NCBI GenBank assembly: GCA_036925085.1
Contig: JAUPFP010000021.1
Span: 1,374,501 to 1,438,500, forward strand
Direction of reading: 5' to 3'
Source of the DNA: Brachycybe producta
Taxonomy: Eukaryota; Arthropoda; Diplopoda; Playtdesmida; Andrognathidae
Length of the DNA: 64,000 nt
In this document: one piece after another, positions 45,601-52,072 of the stretch
Numbering within the stretch: the stretch's first letter is position 1
Layout of the letters: the number at the start of each line of letters is the position of its first letter
Notes under the pieces: model-generated
What the model was told of the DNA's origin: nothing
The model's database searches: none
The model's input: the letters and a program-made list of their open reading frames with translations, nothing else
Program-made: the position numbers and the translations under genes

Positions 45601-48600
45601 AAGTTAAAGTGGGTGGTGGTGGATGATGGTGGGTTTGTACAATAGGGAAGAGAGAGAGAGATAATATCTGAATGAGAAATTCCGCTTCAAGGGTGCATTT
45701 TCTGCTGCTTCAATGCTCATTATTCTACACACATGGACGCTCGACTAAATGAAAGCTCTGATGCCATATCACGCTTTTTTTTTATCCTACCCTTCCCTAA
45801 GGTATTTGTCCTCTCCCCCCCCCCTCCTCCTCCTCCTCCTCCTCCCAATTGTATTTACTCAACAATACTAGAAGAGGCAAAAGTGAGAGACCCTAATATT
45901 TATGCAACAACCAACCACTTTTCTTGTTAGTTTTGGTCGCGTGTGAAATAGAAAAATCACTTCTATTTTCCATTCGGTTTCTATTCTATTCGTTCGTGGT
46001 TACTTTTTTTTTTTTGCTTGAAGCGATTTTATTTTCAGGTTATTTTTTTTTTTCCTGGAGTTTTCAGGGGAAATTGAGAGAGAGATTTCACGTGACAAGT
46101 TGCATCGGTGTCTCCCCTTTTTCTGTTATTTTTCTTGATCATTCTTTTATACAGGCAATTAGAAATCGGGACGAACAGTAGTAGTTTTCTGAGCCCTTTT
46201 TAGGACGAAGGCAATTTCTATTGGGTTGGTTATGAAGTCTGACGTCACGTGCGACATGACGTCCCTTTTCGACGTCAGACTTCATAACCAGCCAATTAGA
46301 AGTTACCGTTCGTCATAAAAAAGGGCGGAGCCAACTTCTGTATGTTCCCGATTTCTAATTACCTGTTTCTTTTATTCAAACTTCAAAAAAACTATAAACA
46401 GATCTGATTTTATAGAAGTCTGAGGCTTGAAATAAAGTAAGAAACAAATATGATAAAATTGTGACAATCATATAACCCTGAGTGGAAAAGCCTCTTTTGT
46501 CTTATTGGAAAACGTTGAACGCGAAAATTCAAACTTTTGAAACTCCGTGAGTTTTGATTAGTAAAGTCCACACACATCGGAAATTCGATGATTTTTTTTT
46601 TAGAAAGAACGTTGAATTTTAAATAAAATGGCGTCTTGCAATTTCTGTAAGCGTTAAATGTGCGCCAAACATCTTCAGTGGGCGTGTCTACAATAGAGGC
46701 GTGTGCAACTATAAAAATATTTTTAGTCAATTAATAGTCTGCTAAAAAGTTTTAGTCGACTAAAAATTTAATAGATTAAAACTAAAAATATCATCTGCTG
46801 ACATAAAACATAAAAAACATAAAAACTTATTTCGAATGAATAACAAAACATGAATTAAGTTGCCCTTAAGTGAAGTGTGTGCTCTCTTTACCCTTCTAGT
46901 TTCTTAAACACTTTTTTAGTTTTTTCTTAATTTTTGCTCTTCTGAAAAACAATAACACGAGTTCTAAAATCAGCAGTTTATAAAACCATCTTATGGAAAA
47001 CTATAAAGTGCTTTTTTTTTTAGAAACTAGAAAAGTAAGGATATTTTCATGTTTTTGATGATATATTTCAAAATAAGCTTTTTATGTGATTTTTGAAAAT
47101 GAGCCAACTTTAAGAAGACGATATTTTTTAAAATTTTTGTTTATATAGTTTATTTTAAAAAAAATTATCAATATGAAAAAACCTTTTAAGTGAATGAGCT
47201 TGCCTTTCTAGTTTTTAAAACACAAGTTTTTTTTTCTTTTCTTAATTCAGCTACTGAAAGAATAACCAGAGTTTTGAGTTTGGTCCATTTAAACTTTAAA
47301 ACCACCTCCTTAAGGGCCACAAGAATTTCTATCAATGAGAGACAGTTTAGAGACTAGAATGACCCGAAAAGGTTAAAAAAAATTACAAATTGTAAGCTTT
47401 TCTCGTTGTGTGTACCTAATAAAATTGTCAATTTTGGATATTTTCAATAAAAAAAGTGCCCCCCCCCCTTCCCTTGGTTGTTATTAATACGATTTCTATA
47501 ATTGAATTTAATGTGTCCATTAATCATTACCTAAGACATTTTTTGCACCTGTGTGTGTTTATCATTCGACACACAATTGCGCCATCAAGTTTTACGATTC
47601 GGATGACAAATTTCATGTTTTTTTTTAACAAACAGAAGTTGAATTTCTCACGTTGTGTCTTCTTTTTTTTTCGAGACAAAATAAGACAAATTGATAAGTT
47701 TCATTTTTGGTGTTTCCCCCCCCCCCCCCCCCCCAGTCTCTCAAATCGACACCTGAGGGTTGGAGATGGAGGCTAAGAGAGAAAGGGAGAGAGTGAGAGA
47801 AATTAGCGGGGGAATCTTTATTTCTTGATAATAAATTAATAACGGGTCAGACTAAAACACGGAAAGTGACGGAAACGCGCGGAAAAATAAATATTAGGCT
47901 ATTATAGGCGATACAAGGCGCTTGAAAGCACGGAAAACACATACAAACACAAGGAAAAGCGCAGAAAACACATACAAACACAAGGAAAAGCGCGGAAAAC
48001 ACATACAAACACAAGGAAAAGCGCGGAAAACACATACAAACACAAGGAAAAGCGCGGAAAACACATACAAACACAAGGAAAAGCGCGGAAAACACATACA
48101 AACACAAGGAAAAGCGCGGAAAACACATGCAAACACAAGGAAAAGCGCGGAAAACACATACAAACACAAGGAAAAGCGCGGAAAACACATACAAACACAA
48201 GGAAAAGCGCGGAAAACACATACAAACACAAGGAAAAGCGCGGAAAACACATACAAACACAAGGAAAAGCGCGGAAAACACATACAAACACAAGGAAAAG
48301 CGCGGAAAACACATACAAACACAAGGAAAAGCGCGGAAGACGCATACAAACACAAGGAAAAGCGCGGAAGACGCATACAAACACAAGCATTTTTCCGTGT
48401 GTTTGTATATGTTTTCCGTGCTTTCAAGCGCCTTGTATCGCCTATAATAGCCTAATATTTATTTTTCCGCGCGTTTCCGTCACTTTCCGTGTTTTTGTCT
48501 GACCCATTAATGACACAAAAACGTTTGTCAAAATGTAAAATATGGATTTTAATGTTCAAAATAAAACCGAAACGAAAAAACAAGAAAAAAAAAAAAAAAG

Positions 48601-50919
48601 GGTGGGTTGTGTGTGTCATTGTTAGGGTTCGGATTTTTATGCAACATCTAGCAACCGTTTCTCAATTTGTGGCTCAAGTATAATTATCCCTGTTTAGATC
48701 AACAAACTGGTTAGAGGCTATAGAACTTTTATGAACTGATAATAAGTAAACCAGACATCTAACCTCTAACCAGCTTTTTTATTTAAAAAAGTCGAATTGC
48801 AATTGCTCTAATGGTGATATTGGCATTTGGTGGGCCACCCATTGAGAAACATTTGTTTGATATACATGTATATTGGCATAAAAATCCGAGCTCTAGTCAT
48901 CAACATCATCATCATTGTGATAAAAGACAATTTGAGCTGAGATTGTTTTGTTCAATTTGTATATTAAAATAAAGGGGGGGGGGATTTGTGGAGTTAAATT
49001 TATTGAAATCAAAATATGGTGCTTCATCTCAATATGGAAAATAGGGGAGAAGAAAGTTTCTTAGAAACTAGAAGGGTATCTCAATCACTTAAGGACACAT
49101 TTTTATGTTTTCATATATCTTTCAAAATAAAGCTTTTTTTATGGACAAAAATTTAAAAAATATCGTCTGCTTAAAGAAAATTGAAAGATGTCAAACATGT
49201 TAAGTTTTACCCTTCTAGTTTCTTTAAATATTTTGAATTTCTTCTTAAATGTGTGTCTGCTTTATAAATGAAAATTGTTGTTTCTAAATGTCAGGTCGAG
49301 ATAACTGGTGATGTGAAAAAGGACGAAGAGACGCAAACGATGACGAAGGAGGAGACGAAGAGTGACGACGACGACGATGATGGCGACGTGTCTCCTCCTC
49401 CTCCTCAGTCGATGCACGTGCTCACTCCGTTCCTGTACGTGCACAACATCTACAACAGCATGTTGGACAAGATGTCTCGTATGATGAGTGTCAGTTGGTC
49501 CGTCTACTTTCAGCAGGACGATGGTAAAATGGTGATCGTTCAGTCCGAACCGGAGATCGTAGCCGAATATTTGGACATGGAAGACGTCGAAGGTTACTTA
49601 CTACCCACCCACCCGTCTTAAGAAGAGAGATTTTTTTTATTTTAATGTTTTGTTTTGTGAAATTACAGACAAAAACAAAGACGATGACGATCTGATTACA
49701 GCCGAAGAAAACGTCAATTCGTTATTACGAGATCAGTCTGTGTTCCGAATGGAATCGGCCAATAAGCATTTGCCTGATATTTACTATTATCAACGTCAGA
49801 CTGCGGTCGGTGGTGGCGGTGGCGGCGTTTCTTCTAGTGGTGGCGACGTTCCGATCCGCATTACGGTCAGCGCTTATTCCAGCGAAGAATTACAATCTGT
49901 CGATTGGCTCGGATGCGTATCGAGAAAATCTGGTTTGCCTCGATGGCTTCTCGGAGTTATCATCTTCTTTTCGGCCGTCGTTATGGTTTGGCTTTGTTTT
50001 GCAACTTCGGTAACTGCGCCGGAACATCGCATTAAAACACAGGTTCAGACATTTGTGTTTATTGATTTAAGGTGGCTCTATACAGATTTATTTTACTTTT
50101 GTCCCGCCAGATGGCATCACTGCAGTTTCTAATTCTATGCTCCATAGACGTTTTTTTTTTATATAAAATTTAGGCGCAAAAACGTCGAGCGAATGTTTTT
50201 TTTAAATAACATTACGAAAAAAAATTCAAATCGTCTTGAAAACTAGAATGGTAAAATATTATGCTAAAATATATTATTTCTCATAACACCGCTTGTGTGG
50301 GGGGGGGAGACTTCCTATGGGCCATAATAGTCACTGCAGTGGCGCCATCTGGAGGGAAGAACAAAATAAATATTAATAAAGTCACCTTAACGGAAGATTT
50401 TTGAACTTTGGTTATATTCTGAATTTTAGAAATAACATTCGAAGAAATGGAAAGTGTTTTAGAAACTAGAAGGGTCACTCAATCATTTAATATTTTTCTT
50501 ATTATCTTTCAAAATAAACTTTTTATAAACAAAAAATTTAAAAACAAATCTTGCTTAAAGTTGAATTATTTCCAAAATGACATAAAAGTTTATTTTAAAA
50601 GATAATAACATTAAATTACAGCTACTCCTTTACTCCTCTTTAATTTTGACTTTTAGAAACGAAGTTTTCTTCTTTGATTCGAGAGTCGTAATATTATTTC
50701 GATTCGTCAGTCTGCCGATTCCTGATTTTCCTATTCTTTATTTAGGTTATCAGCATTCCAGGCGATTTAGGTTATCTGAATGGCGGCGGATGCATCATTC
50801 ATGAAAAACAAAACCCACAGTTGATTATGTGCAACATTTACGGAAACAAAGACAAAGACGACGAGAGTAGAGACGCAGGACCGTTGCCTTCCAAAGAGGA
50901 ACTGCAGCGGTTGGTTTAG
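21501..50919 (+). CDS. TMEM59: TMEM59 orthologue, complete six-exon gene
   Basis: Exons 21501-21659, 32662-32773, 38380-38471, 49295-49592, 49669-50042, 50746-50919; phases agree throughout and give 402 aa plus TAG. A signal peptide (about residues 1-25) precedes FDTILDDEEPCKEVCDKTYP and LHTYP. Next come paired-Cys modules (CCKRGCRFFSLVEF; CMEAYSETGDRYACNNGC), then MHVLTPFLY, SWSVYFQQDDGKMVIVQSEP, a single membrane span near residues 313-335 (LLGVIIFFSAVVMVWLCFA) and a cytoplasmic tail ending GPLPSKEELQRLV. These match vertebrate TMEM59 in order and motif. The vertebrate protein is about 323 aa; this one is longer through an Asp/Glu-rich insert after exon 3 and a Gly run in exon 5. In vertebrates it is a Golgi/endosomal type I protein that affects glycosylation of cargo and ATG16L1-dependent autophagy. 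The ATG at 21501 is preceded by six A and followed by G, a good start context. Confidence 0.95.
22371..22405. repeat. Perfect 14-bp hairpin
   Basis: CTTTGAACTTCAAC and GTTGAAGTTCAAAG are separated by 7 nt, within a TTCAAG-rich dispersed repeat. Confidence 0.85.
22757..23400. mobile_element. Family B copy B12, split by a hAT-like insertion
   Basis: TTTTAGAAACTAAAAGAACA and GTTCAAAATAAGCTTTTTTT on the left. The right arm resumes at TATTAAGTGATTGCGCTTCT. The insertion at 22953-23318 separates them. Confidence 0.75.
22953..23318. mobile_element. hAT-like insertion nested in B12
   Basis: Left end AGGTGGGACGAATCC and right end GGATTCGAATGGCCCATCCC then TAC are imperfect TIRs. The flanks are TTATTAAG and CTATTAAG (7 of 8 match), and the host family B sequence is continuous across the gap. 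Confidence 0.7.
23991..24196. mobile_element. Family A MITE, copy 2
   Basis: GGGCAGTTAGAAATCGGTC to CTAATTGCCTGT. Inner arms CCGCCCTTGTTATGACG and CGTCATAAAAAGGGCGGAGC. No clear target duplication is left. Confidence 0.85.
24638..24833. mobile_element. Family A MITE, diverged variant, copy 3
   Basis: Ends ACAGGCAAGTGTTGCCC and GGGCACACTTGCCTGT are flanked by CTTTTTTT on both sides. It carries GTGACGTCA and CCCCTTTTATGAGCG with its complement. The outer 20 bp differ from the main type. Confidence 0.8.
25509..25541. promoter_or_regulatory. Inverted pair of E-boxes
   Basis: ATAACACGTG and CACGTGTTAT form 10-bp inverted arms around GCGCGC in TMEM59 intron 1. E-box palindromes bind bHLH factors. 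Function here is inference. Confidence 0.35.
26085..26094. promoter_or_regulatory. CLEAR-type E-box (GTCACGTGAC)
   Basis: Exact match to the CLEAR palindrome bound by TFEB/MITF-family factors at lysosomal and autophagy genes in vertebrates. It lies in intron 1 of TMEM59. TCACGTGA also occurs at 27244-27251 and 46088-46095, both in TMEM59 introns. A chance match is possible. Confidence 0.35.
26426..26552. mobile_element. Short TIR element (CCCTGTTTCCATT ends)
   Basis: CCCTGTTTCCATTGGATCAA and TTGATTTAATGGAAACAGGG are inverted ends of a 127-bp AT-rich element. Related ends occur at about 43918 and 44628. Confidence 0.7.
26657..27073 (+). repeat. Interrupted GA array 1
   Basis: GA dinucleotides interrupted by the recurring motif ATTCAAAG or ATGCAAAGAAAGAAAG. 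The repeat opens long frames (Arg/Glu/Gln-rich one way, Leu/Ser-rich the other) that are not genes. Confidence 0.95.
28149..28389. mobile_element. 241-bp hAT-like element with arms near 110 bp
   Basis: GCACTAGCGTTTGAGCATTT and AAATGCTCAAACGCTAGT-type ends are flanked by a perfect 8-bp duplication AGGGCAAA (28141-28148 and 28390-28397). The arms carry GAGCATGCGC and GCCATCTATTG in inverted relation. There is no coding capacity. Confidence 0.9.
28426..28636. mobile_element. Family A MITE, copy 4
   Basis: ACAGGCGATTAGAAATCGG to CCCGATTTCTAATTGCCTGT. It lies 37 bp from the 241-bp element. Confidence 0.9.
29231..29447. mobile_element. Family C hAT-like MITE, copy 3 (degraded)
   Basis: TAGGGC at the left; GGTTAGAGGCTAGATAATCT and GCATAAAAATCCGAG at the right. 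The left TIR is deleted internally. Confidence 0.65.
29876..30145. mobile_element. Family B copy B13
   Basis: TATTCTGTCTTTTAGAAAAG and AAACTAGAAGGGTG on the left; TATACCCTTCTAGTTTCTAA and AGGTCAGATAATCAAG on the right. The core is rearranged. Confidence 0.7.
30778..31341 (+). repeat. Interrupted GA array 2
   Basis: About 27 units of GAGAGAGA joined by ATTCAAAG or ATTCAGAG, the same spacer motif as array 1 located 3.7 kb upstream. It is non-coding despite long Arg/Glu-rich frames. Confidence 0.95.
31643..31845. mobile_element. Family A MITE, copy 5
   Basis: ACAGGCAATTAGAAATCGGG to CAATTGCCTGT, with perfect 8-bp target duplication TGTTATGT (31635-31642 and 31846-31853). Contains TGACGTCA. Confidence 0.95.
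32110..32630. mobile_element. Family B copy B14, split by family E (close to an acceptor)
   Basis: TTTTAAAGTGTAAAACGCAT and AAACTAGAAGGGCAAAT on the left; GTTTCTAAAACACTTTAATT on the right. The right end is 30-70 bp before the acceptor of TMEM59 exon 2 at 32661. Confidence 0.8.
32240..32533 (+). mobile_element. Family E element, copy 2 (intact, nested in B14)
   Basis: ACAGTTAAATGCATTTAAAT to GAATTCATTTAACTCATG. Contains TTCTACAGAGCCCCCTGTGA and GATTCCGTATAATTTCACC. Its right end keeps the empty TTAA site that is occupied in copy 3. Confidence 0.8.
32662..32773 (+). CDS. TMEM59: TMEM59 exon 2
   Basis: Encodes PKHSECCKRGCRFFSLVEFL and HQGQQQNVNSTKDACMA, aligning with the second Cys module of vertebrate TMEM59. 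One NST sequon. Ends in phase 1. Confidence 0.95.
32989..33193. mobile_element. Family A MITE, copy 6
   Basis: ACAGGCAATTAGAAATCGGG to CCCGATTTCTAATTGCCTCT. It sits inside a remnant ending CCACCTTAAG (family B-type right end near 33235). Confidence 0.9.
33529..33683 (+). repeat. (CTCTCTCTTT)n array
   Basis: Pyrimidine tract of CT dinucleotides interrupted by TTT at intervals. Preceded by a C run at 33492-33503. Confidence 0.95.
34050..34512. mobile_element. Family B copy B15 (long variant)
   Basis: GAGAAACTAGAATAATTGG and TTTCAAAATAAGCTTTTTTT are followed by ACCATTCTAGTTTTGAAAAC and the variant end CACTGCAGTGGCGCCATCCG to AAGCCACCTTAA. The variant end is shared with 50066-50395 and 62805. 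Confidence 0.7.
34954..35863 (-). mobile_element. Family D TTAA-bounded element, copy 1 (910 bp)
   Basis: The ends TTAAGAGCTTAGATCCACG and ATCTAGCTCTTAA form short TIRs. The interior has three tandem units of about 190-198 bp, each with a TAAATTTTGAAAAGG-like segment (near 35129, 35327, 35520). It is the reverse complement of 58226-59134. TTAA boundaries suggest a piggyBac-type non-autonomous element. No long frame. Confidence 0.85.
36713..36922. mobile_element. Family A MITE, copy 7
   Basis: ACAGGCAATTTAGAAATAGG to CTAACTGCCTGT. Both flanks carry ATTTTAAAAT (36703-36712 and 36923-36932), a 10-bp perfect repeat. Contains TGACGTCA. Confidence 0.95.
37605..38342. mobile_element. Family B copy B16, split by the CGATAGT element (close to an acceptor)
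   Basis: AAACTAGAACGGGTAGCTGA on the left; TTTTCATGTTGATATCG, CAAAATAAACTTTTTATGG and CTACCCTTCTAGTTTTC on the right, ending TTTTACACTTTAAAT. It ends 38 bp before exon 3. Confidence 0.85.
37676..38081. mobile_element. 406-bp CGATAGT-rich inverted element
   Basis: TIR TAAGCCTCGTTTTCACGGTG and the complement of ATCGTGAAAACGGGGCTTA. The interior repeats CGATAGT and ACTATCG in both orientations, so most of each half can pair with itself or the other half. Confidence 0.8.
38380..38471 (+). CDS. TMEM59: TMEM59 exon 3
   Basis: Encodes SCMEAYSETGDRYACNNGCS and SQVPYTVQLKQ. The EAYS and YAC..GC spacing matches vertebrate TMEM59. Ends in phase 0 at gtaaga. Confidence 0.95.
38547..38757. mobile_element. 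Family A MITE, copy 8
   Basis: ACAGGCAATTAGAAATCGGG to CCCGATTTCTAATTGCCTGT; flanks AGGTGGAG and AGGTAGCG are only partly alike. Contains TGACGTCA. It lies 75 bp after exon 3. Confidence 0.95.
39763..39970. mobile_element. Family A MITE, copy 9
   Basis: ACAGGCAATTAGAAATCGGG to CCCGATTTCTAATTGCCTGT with perfect 8-bp duplication GGCGGCGG (39755-39762 and 39971-39978). Confidence 0.95.
40299..40483. mobile_element. Family A MITE, diverged variant, copy 10
   Basis: ACAGGTATGTAAAGACAGG to GTTCTTGTCTGT with perfect 8-bp duplication GAATTTCT (40291-40298 and 40484-40491). It keeps GTGACGTCAGAC and the inverted CCGCCCTTTTATGA arms. Confidence 0.85.
40484..40675. repeat. Family H repeat, copy 3
   Basis: TTCTTCTCAAATATGAGGCC, ATTTTGAAAACATGACGTC and GAGAAAAAGGGTAGGTGG; right end GGTTCTCGGACACG. 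Confidence 0.6.
42036..42241. mobile_element. Family A MITE, copy 11
   Basis: ACAGGCAGTTAGAAATAGG to CTAACTGCCTGT. Flanks ATTTTTAC and GTTTTTAC (7 of 8). Central part reversed relative to copies 1-4. Confidence 0.95.
42895..43560 (+). repeat. G-rich intronic block
   Basis: Many GGG and GGGG runs on the + strand (for example GGGGGGTTGGGTAAGG and GGGTTGAG, later GGGGGTGGGCGGGC and GGGGTGGGGG), unlike the AT-rich surroundings. It could form G-quadruplexes in DNA or in the TMEM59 pre-mRNA (inference). The short frame at 43077-43274 is not convincing. Confidence 0.5.
43918..44630. mobile_element. TIR element (GTTTCCACT ends) with nested family F
   Basis: CTGTTTCCACTCGATGAAA and TTTTCGTCAAGTGGAAACAG are inverted ends. 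Family F copy 4 lies inside. Similar ends bound the 127-bp element at 26426. Confidence 0.5.
44325..44510. repeat. Family F inverted repeat, copy 4
   Basis: CACTTTTTCGACTGCAAAAT and AATGAAGTCGGGTTGTCG face ACTTTCGACTTCCTTTTG and AGTCGAAAAGTGGTC. Preceded by an (AC)n tract. Confidence 0.65.
45285..45490. mobile_element. Family A MITE, copy 12
   Basis: ACAGGCAATTAGAAATCGAG to CCCGATTTCTAATTGCCTGT. Flanks CTTGACTAC and CTTTACTAC (8 of 9). Confidence 0.95.
46151..46366. mobile_element. Family A MITE, copy 13
   Basis: ACAGGCAATTAGAAATCGGG to CCCGATTTCTAATTACCTGT with perfect 9-bp duplication TTCTTTTAT (46142-46150 and 46367-46375). The centre carries an extra inverted TGACGT pair. Confidence 0.95.
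46862..46993. mobile_element. Family B copy B17 (right half only)
   Basis: CTTTACCCTTCTAGTTTCTT, TTTTGCTCTTCTGAAAAAC and TTTATAAAACCATCTTA. The left half is absent and it abuts B18. Confidence 0.7.
46994..47315. mobile_element. Family B copy B18
   Basis: TTTTAGAAACTAGAAAAGTA, ATTTCAAAATAAGCTTTTTA, GCCTTTCTAGTTTTTAAAAC and TTTAAACTTTAAAACCACCT then CCTTAA. Confidence 0.8.
47716..47734 (+). repeat. Poly-C run (19)
   Basis: Nineteen consecutive C about 110 bp before the minisatellite element. Confidence 0.9.
47844..48505. mobile_element. Long-TIR element with a minisatellite core (662 bp)
   Basis: TIRs of about 105 bp begin GGGTCAGACTAAAACACGG on the left; the right end is nearly its exact complement, ending TTTTTGTCTGACCC. 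The flanks ATTAATAAC and ATTAATGAC are a 9-bp duplication with one mismatch. A 31-bp tandem array fills the interior. Long TIRs and a 9-bp duplication suggest a Mutator-like non-autonomous element, though hAT is not excluded. It is inserted in TMEM59 intron 3. Confidence 0.9.
47926..48390 (+). repeat. 31-bp minisatellite, 15 units
   Basis: Unit contains AAACACATACAAACACAAGG then AAAAGCGCGG. Units are nearly identical, with a few changes (CGCAG in the first, ATGC in the seventh, GACGC in the last two). Because 31 is not a multiple of 3, the array is open in several frames on both strands. These frames are artefacts. Confidence 0.95.
48623..48895. mobile_element. Family C hAT-like MITE, copy 4
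   Basis: TAGGGTTCGGATTTTTATGC to GCATAAAAATCCGAGCTCTA, with interior CTGGTTAGAGGC and CCTCTAACCAG. Flanks GTCATTGT and GTCATCAA are partly alike. Confidence 0.85.
49045..49260. mobile_element. Family B copy B19 (close to an acceptor)
   Basis: TTAGAAACTAGAAGGGTATC and TCTTTCAAAATAAAGC on the left; TTTTACCCTTCTAGTTTCTT on the right. It ends 35-50 bp before exon 4 at 49295. Confidence 0.8.
49295..49592 (+). CDS. TMEM59: TMEM59 exon 4
   Basis: Starts with an acidic insert (VEITGDVKKDEETQ, then DDDDDDGDV and a Pro run) that has no counterpart in vertebrate TMEM59 as I know it. The conserved MHVLTPFLY, NSMLDKMSRMMSVSWSVYFQ and QDDGKMVIVQSEPEI follow. Ends in phase 1. Confidence 0.95.
49669..50042 (+). 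CDS. TMEM59: TMEM59 exon 5
   Basis: Encodes a variable Asp-rich linker, QTAVGGGGGGVSSSGG, then DWLGCVSRKSGLPRWLLGVI and the membrane span IFFSAVVMVWLCFATSV. It is separated from exon 4 by only 76 bp. Ends in phase 0. Confidence 0.95.
50066..50395. mobile_element. Family B copy B20 (long-variant ends)
   Basis: TTAAGGTGGCTCTATACAG at the left; CACTGCAGTGGCGCCATCTG and AAAGTCACCTTAA at the right. The centre has CTTGAAAACTAGAATGG. It starts 24 bp after the exon 5 donor. Confidence 0.75.
50396..50690. mobile_element. Family B copy B21 (close to an acceptor)
   Basis: TTTTAGAAACTAGAAGGGTC and TCTTTCAAAATAAACTTTTT on the left; AAAAGTTTATTTTAAAAGAT and a degraded right arm. It ends 55-95 bp before exon 6. 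Confidence 0.75.
50746..50919 (+). CDS. TMEM59: TMEM59 exon 6 and stop
   Basis: Cytoplasmic tail VISIPGDLGYLNGGGCIIHE, then NPQLIMCNIYG and DAGPLPSKEELQRLV, TAG at 50917-50919. GDL and GPLP(S/T)K are the conserved landmarks of the vertebrate tail. Confidence 0.95.
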   Translation, partial: VISIPGDLGYLNGGGCIIHEKQNPQLIMCNIYGNKDKDDESRDAGPLPSKEELQRLV

Positions 50920-51328
50920 TAGGAAATGGACACTTGTCGGATGGACGCAGAGGTGGAGACACGGTAAAGAAGGAGGAGGAGGAGGAGGAGGAAGGATGGA
51001 TAGAGATGGAAGGAAGGGGGAAAAATGAAAAAGATGAAAAGTGGATTTTGTGTCGGAAAAAAAAAATGAAGGTTCCTTCATAAGGAAAGAGAGATTTTAA
51101 ACAATGAGTCCATTTTCGAGGGTTTTAAATAAGAAATTTGTTTTCTCTTTATTAATATCCCAGTTTCTTTGTTTTATATTTTAGTATTTGAAGAATAAGA
51201 TGATGAAGAAATAACCGATTATGTTTGATATAAATATTGTTTTGTGTGATGATGATGATGGTGAGTTTTATTTTAGATTGTCGATTAGAAACTAGAAGGA
51301 TATATTTTTCACCATCACTTTTACTTTG

Positions 51329-51334
51329 AATAAA
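51329..51334 (+). terminator. Candidate TMEM59 polyadenylation signal
   Basis: AATAAA followed by poly-A, 410 bp after the stop codon. It is the first canonical hexamer that I see downstream. Confidence 0.45.
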
Positions 51335-51846
51335 AAAAAAAATTTCGAAAGAAAACGATAAAAAAAAGCTTTTATAATTTAATGATTGCTTTTTATCGTT
51401 TTTCTAGAATTATTCCATAAAAATGGGGACAAGGAGAATATTTTTTTTGCACTTTTTGAATTTTGTTTCACTTTTATTTGCTAAAAGATTTGCACTCCCC
51501 GCCCCCTCTCTTGTTTTAATGTTTTTTGTTTGTTTCAAGTCAATTTCTAATGAAATAATAAGAGAATCGAGAGTAATTAAGTAAATAAAAGTGGGAATAA
51601 TTAAGAAATGAATCAGGTATAAAAACAGGAAAAGAGATAAGAATATAGGTGCATTTGGAAACTAAAGAAAAAGGTATAGGCTGGTATTAATAAAGTTGAG
51701 CGTGTTTACTCATGAGTAGCTTCTAAAAAAAAATAATCTGAGTATGTGCTTAGATTTCATGTTAATGAAGTTGCCATAAGGAAACAGAGCACCTACTCAG
51801 GCAATGTGAGAGTAGCCTCCAAGCTAAGGCGGCGGAGCTGAAGGCG

Positions 51847-52072
51847 TTTGTTTGTTTTGTTTGTTAGTTGCTTAATGTCCCCATCAACATCGAGATCATA
51901 TCAGGGACATACAAGACAATTCAATACAAAGACAATTTTTCAAACACAAGTCAAATTTCAAATACAAGTCAAAGCAGGACAACACAAACATCCATGCCCT
52001 CGCCAGGATTCGAACCTGGGACCCCCAGCATCACTATCGGAGATCTTCCCATTGCGATACCAAAGCGTTGGC
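51847..52072 (-). mobile_element. tRNA-derived SINE (MetaSINE-like)
   Basis: Read on the minus strand, it has a tRNA-like head with B box GGTTCGAATCC (+ strand 52006-52016), then a body containing ATGTCCCTGATATG and GATGGGGACATTAAGCAAC, and an AAACAAACAAAC-type tail. The flanks GAGCTGAAGGCG (51835-51846) and GAGCTCAAGGCG (52073-52084) are a 12-bp target duplication with one mismatch. The body resembles the conserved domain of metazoan MetaSINEs from memory. The acceptor arm pairs poorly, so this is not a functional tRNA gene. Confidence 0.85.

Larger units (their letters stand above)
38472..49294 (+). other. TMEM59 intron 3 (10.8 kb)
   Basis: Holds six family A copies, three family B copies, a family C copy, families F and H, the minisatellite TIR element, an inverted-repeat patch at 41598-41965 and a G-rich block at 42895-43560. 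No additional exon supported. Confidence 0.75.

Noticed and set aside
47926..48390. CRISPR-like regular array
   Set aside because: Units are contiguous near-identical 31-mers with no unique spacers, in a eukaryotic intron inside a TIR element.
47847..48455. Several long open frames on both strands (160-180 codons)
   Set aside because: They all come from the 31-bp minisatellite, which stays open in several frames because it has few stop codons and its period is not a multiple of three.
11925..50745. Family B as introners, that is elements that create whole introns
   Set aside because: Introns contain unrelated sequence on both sides of the element and splice sites do not lie at element ends, so insertion into existing introns is the simpler reading.
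51985..52072. tRNA gene on the minus strand
   Set aside because: The B box and T-arm are good, but the acceptor stem pairs poorly and the sequence continues into a SINE body with target duplications.
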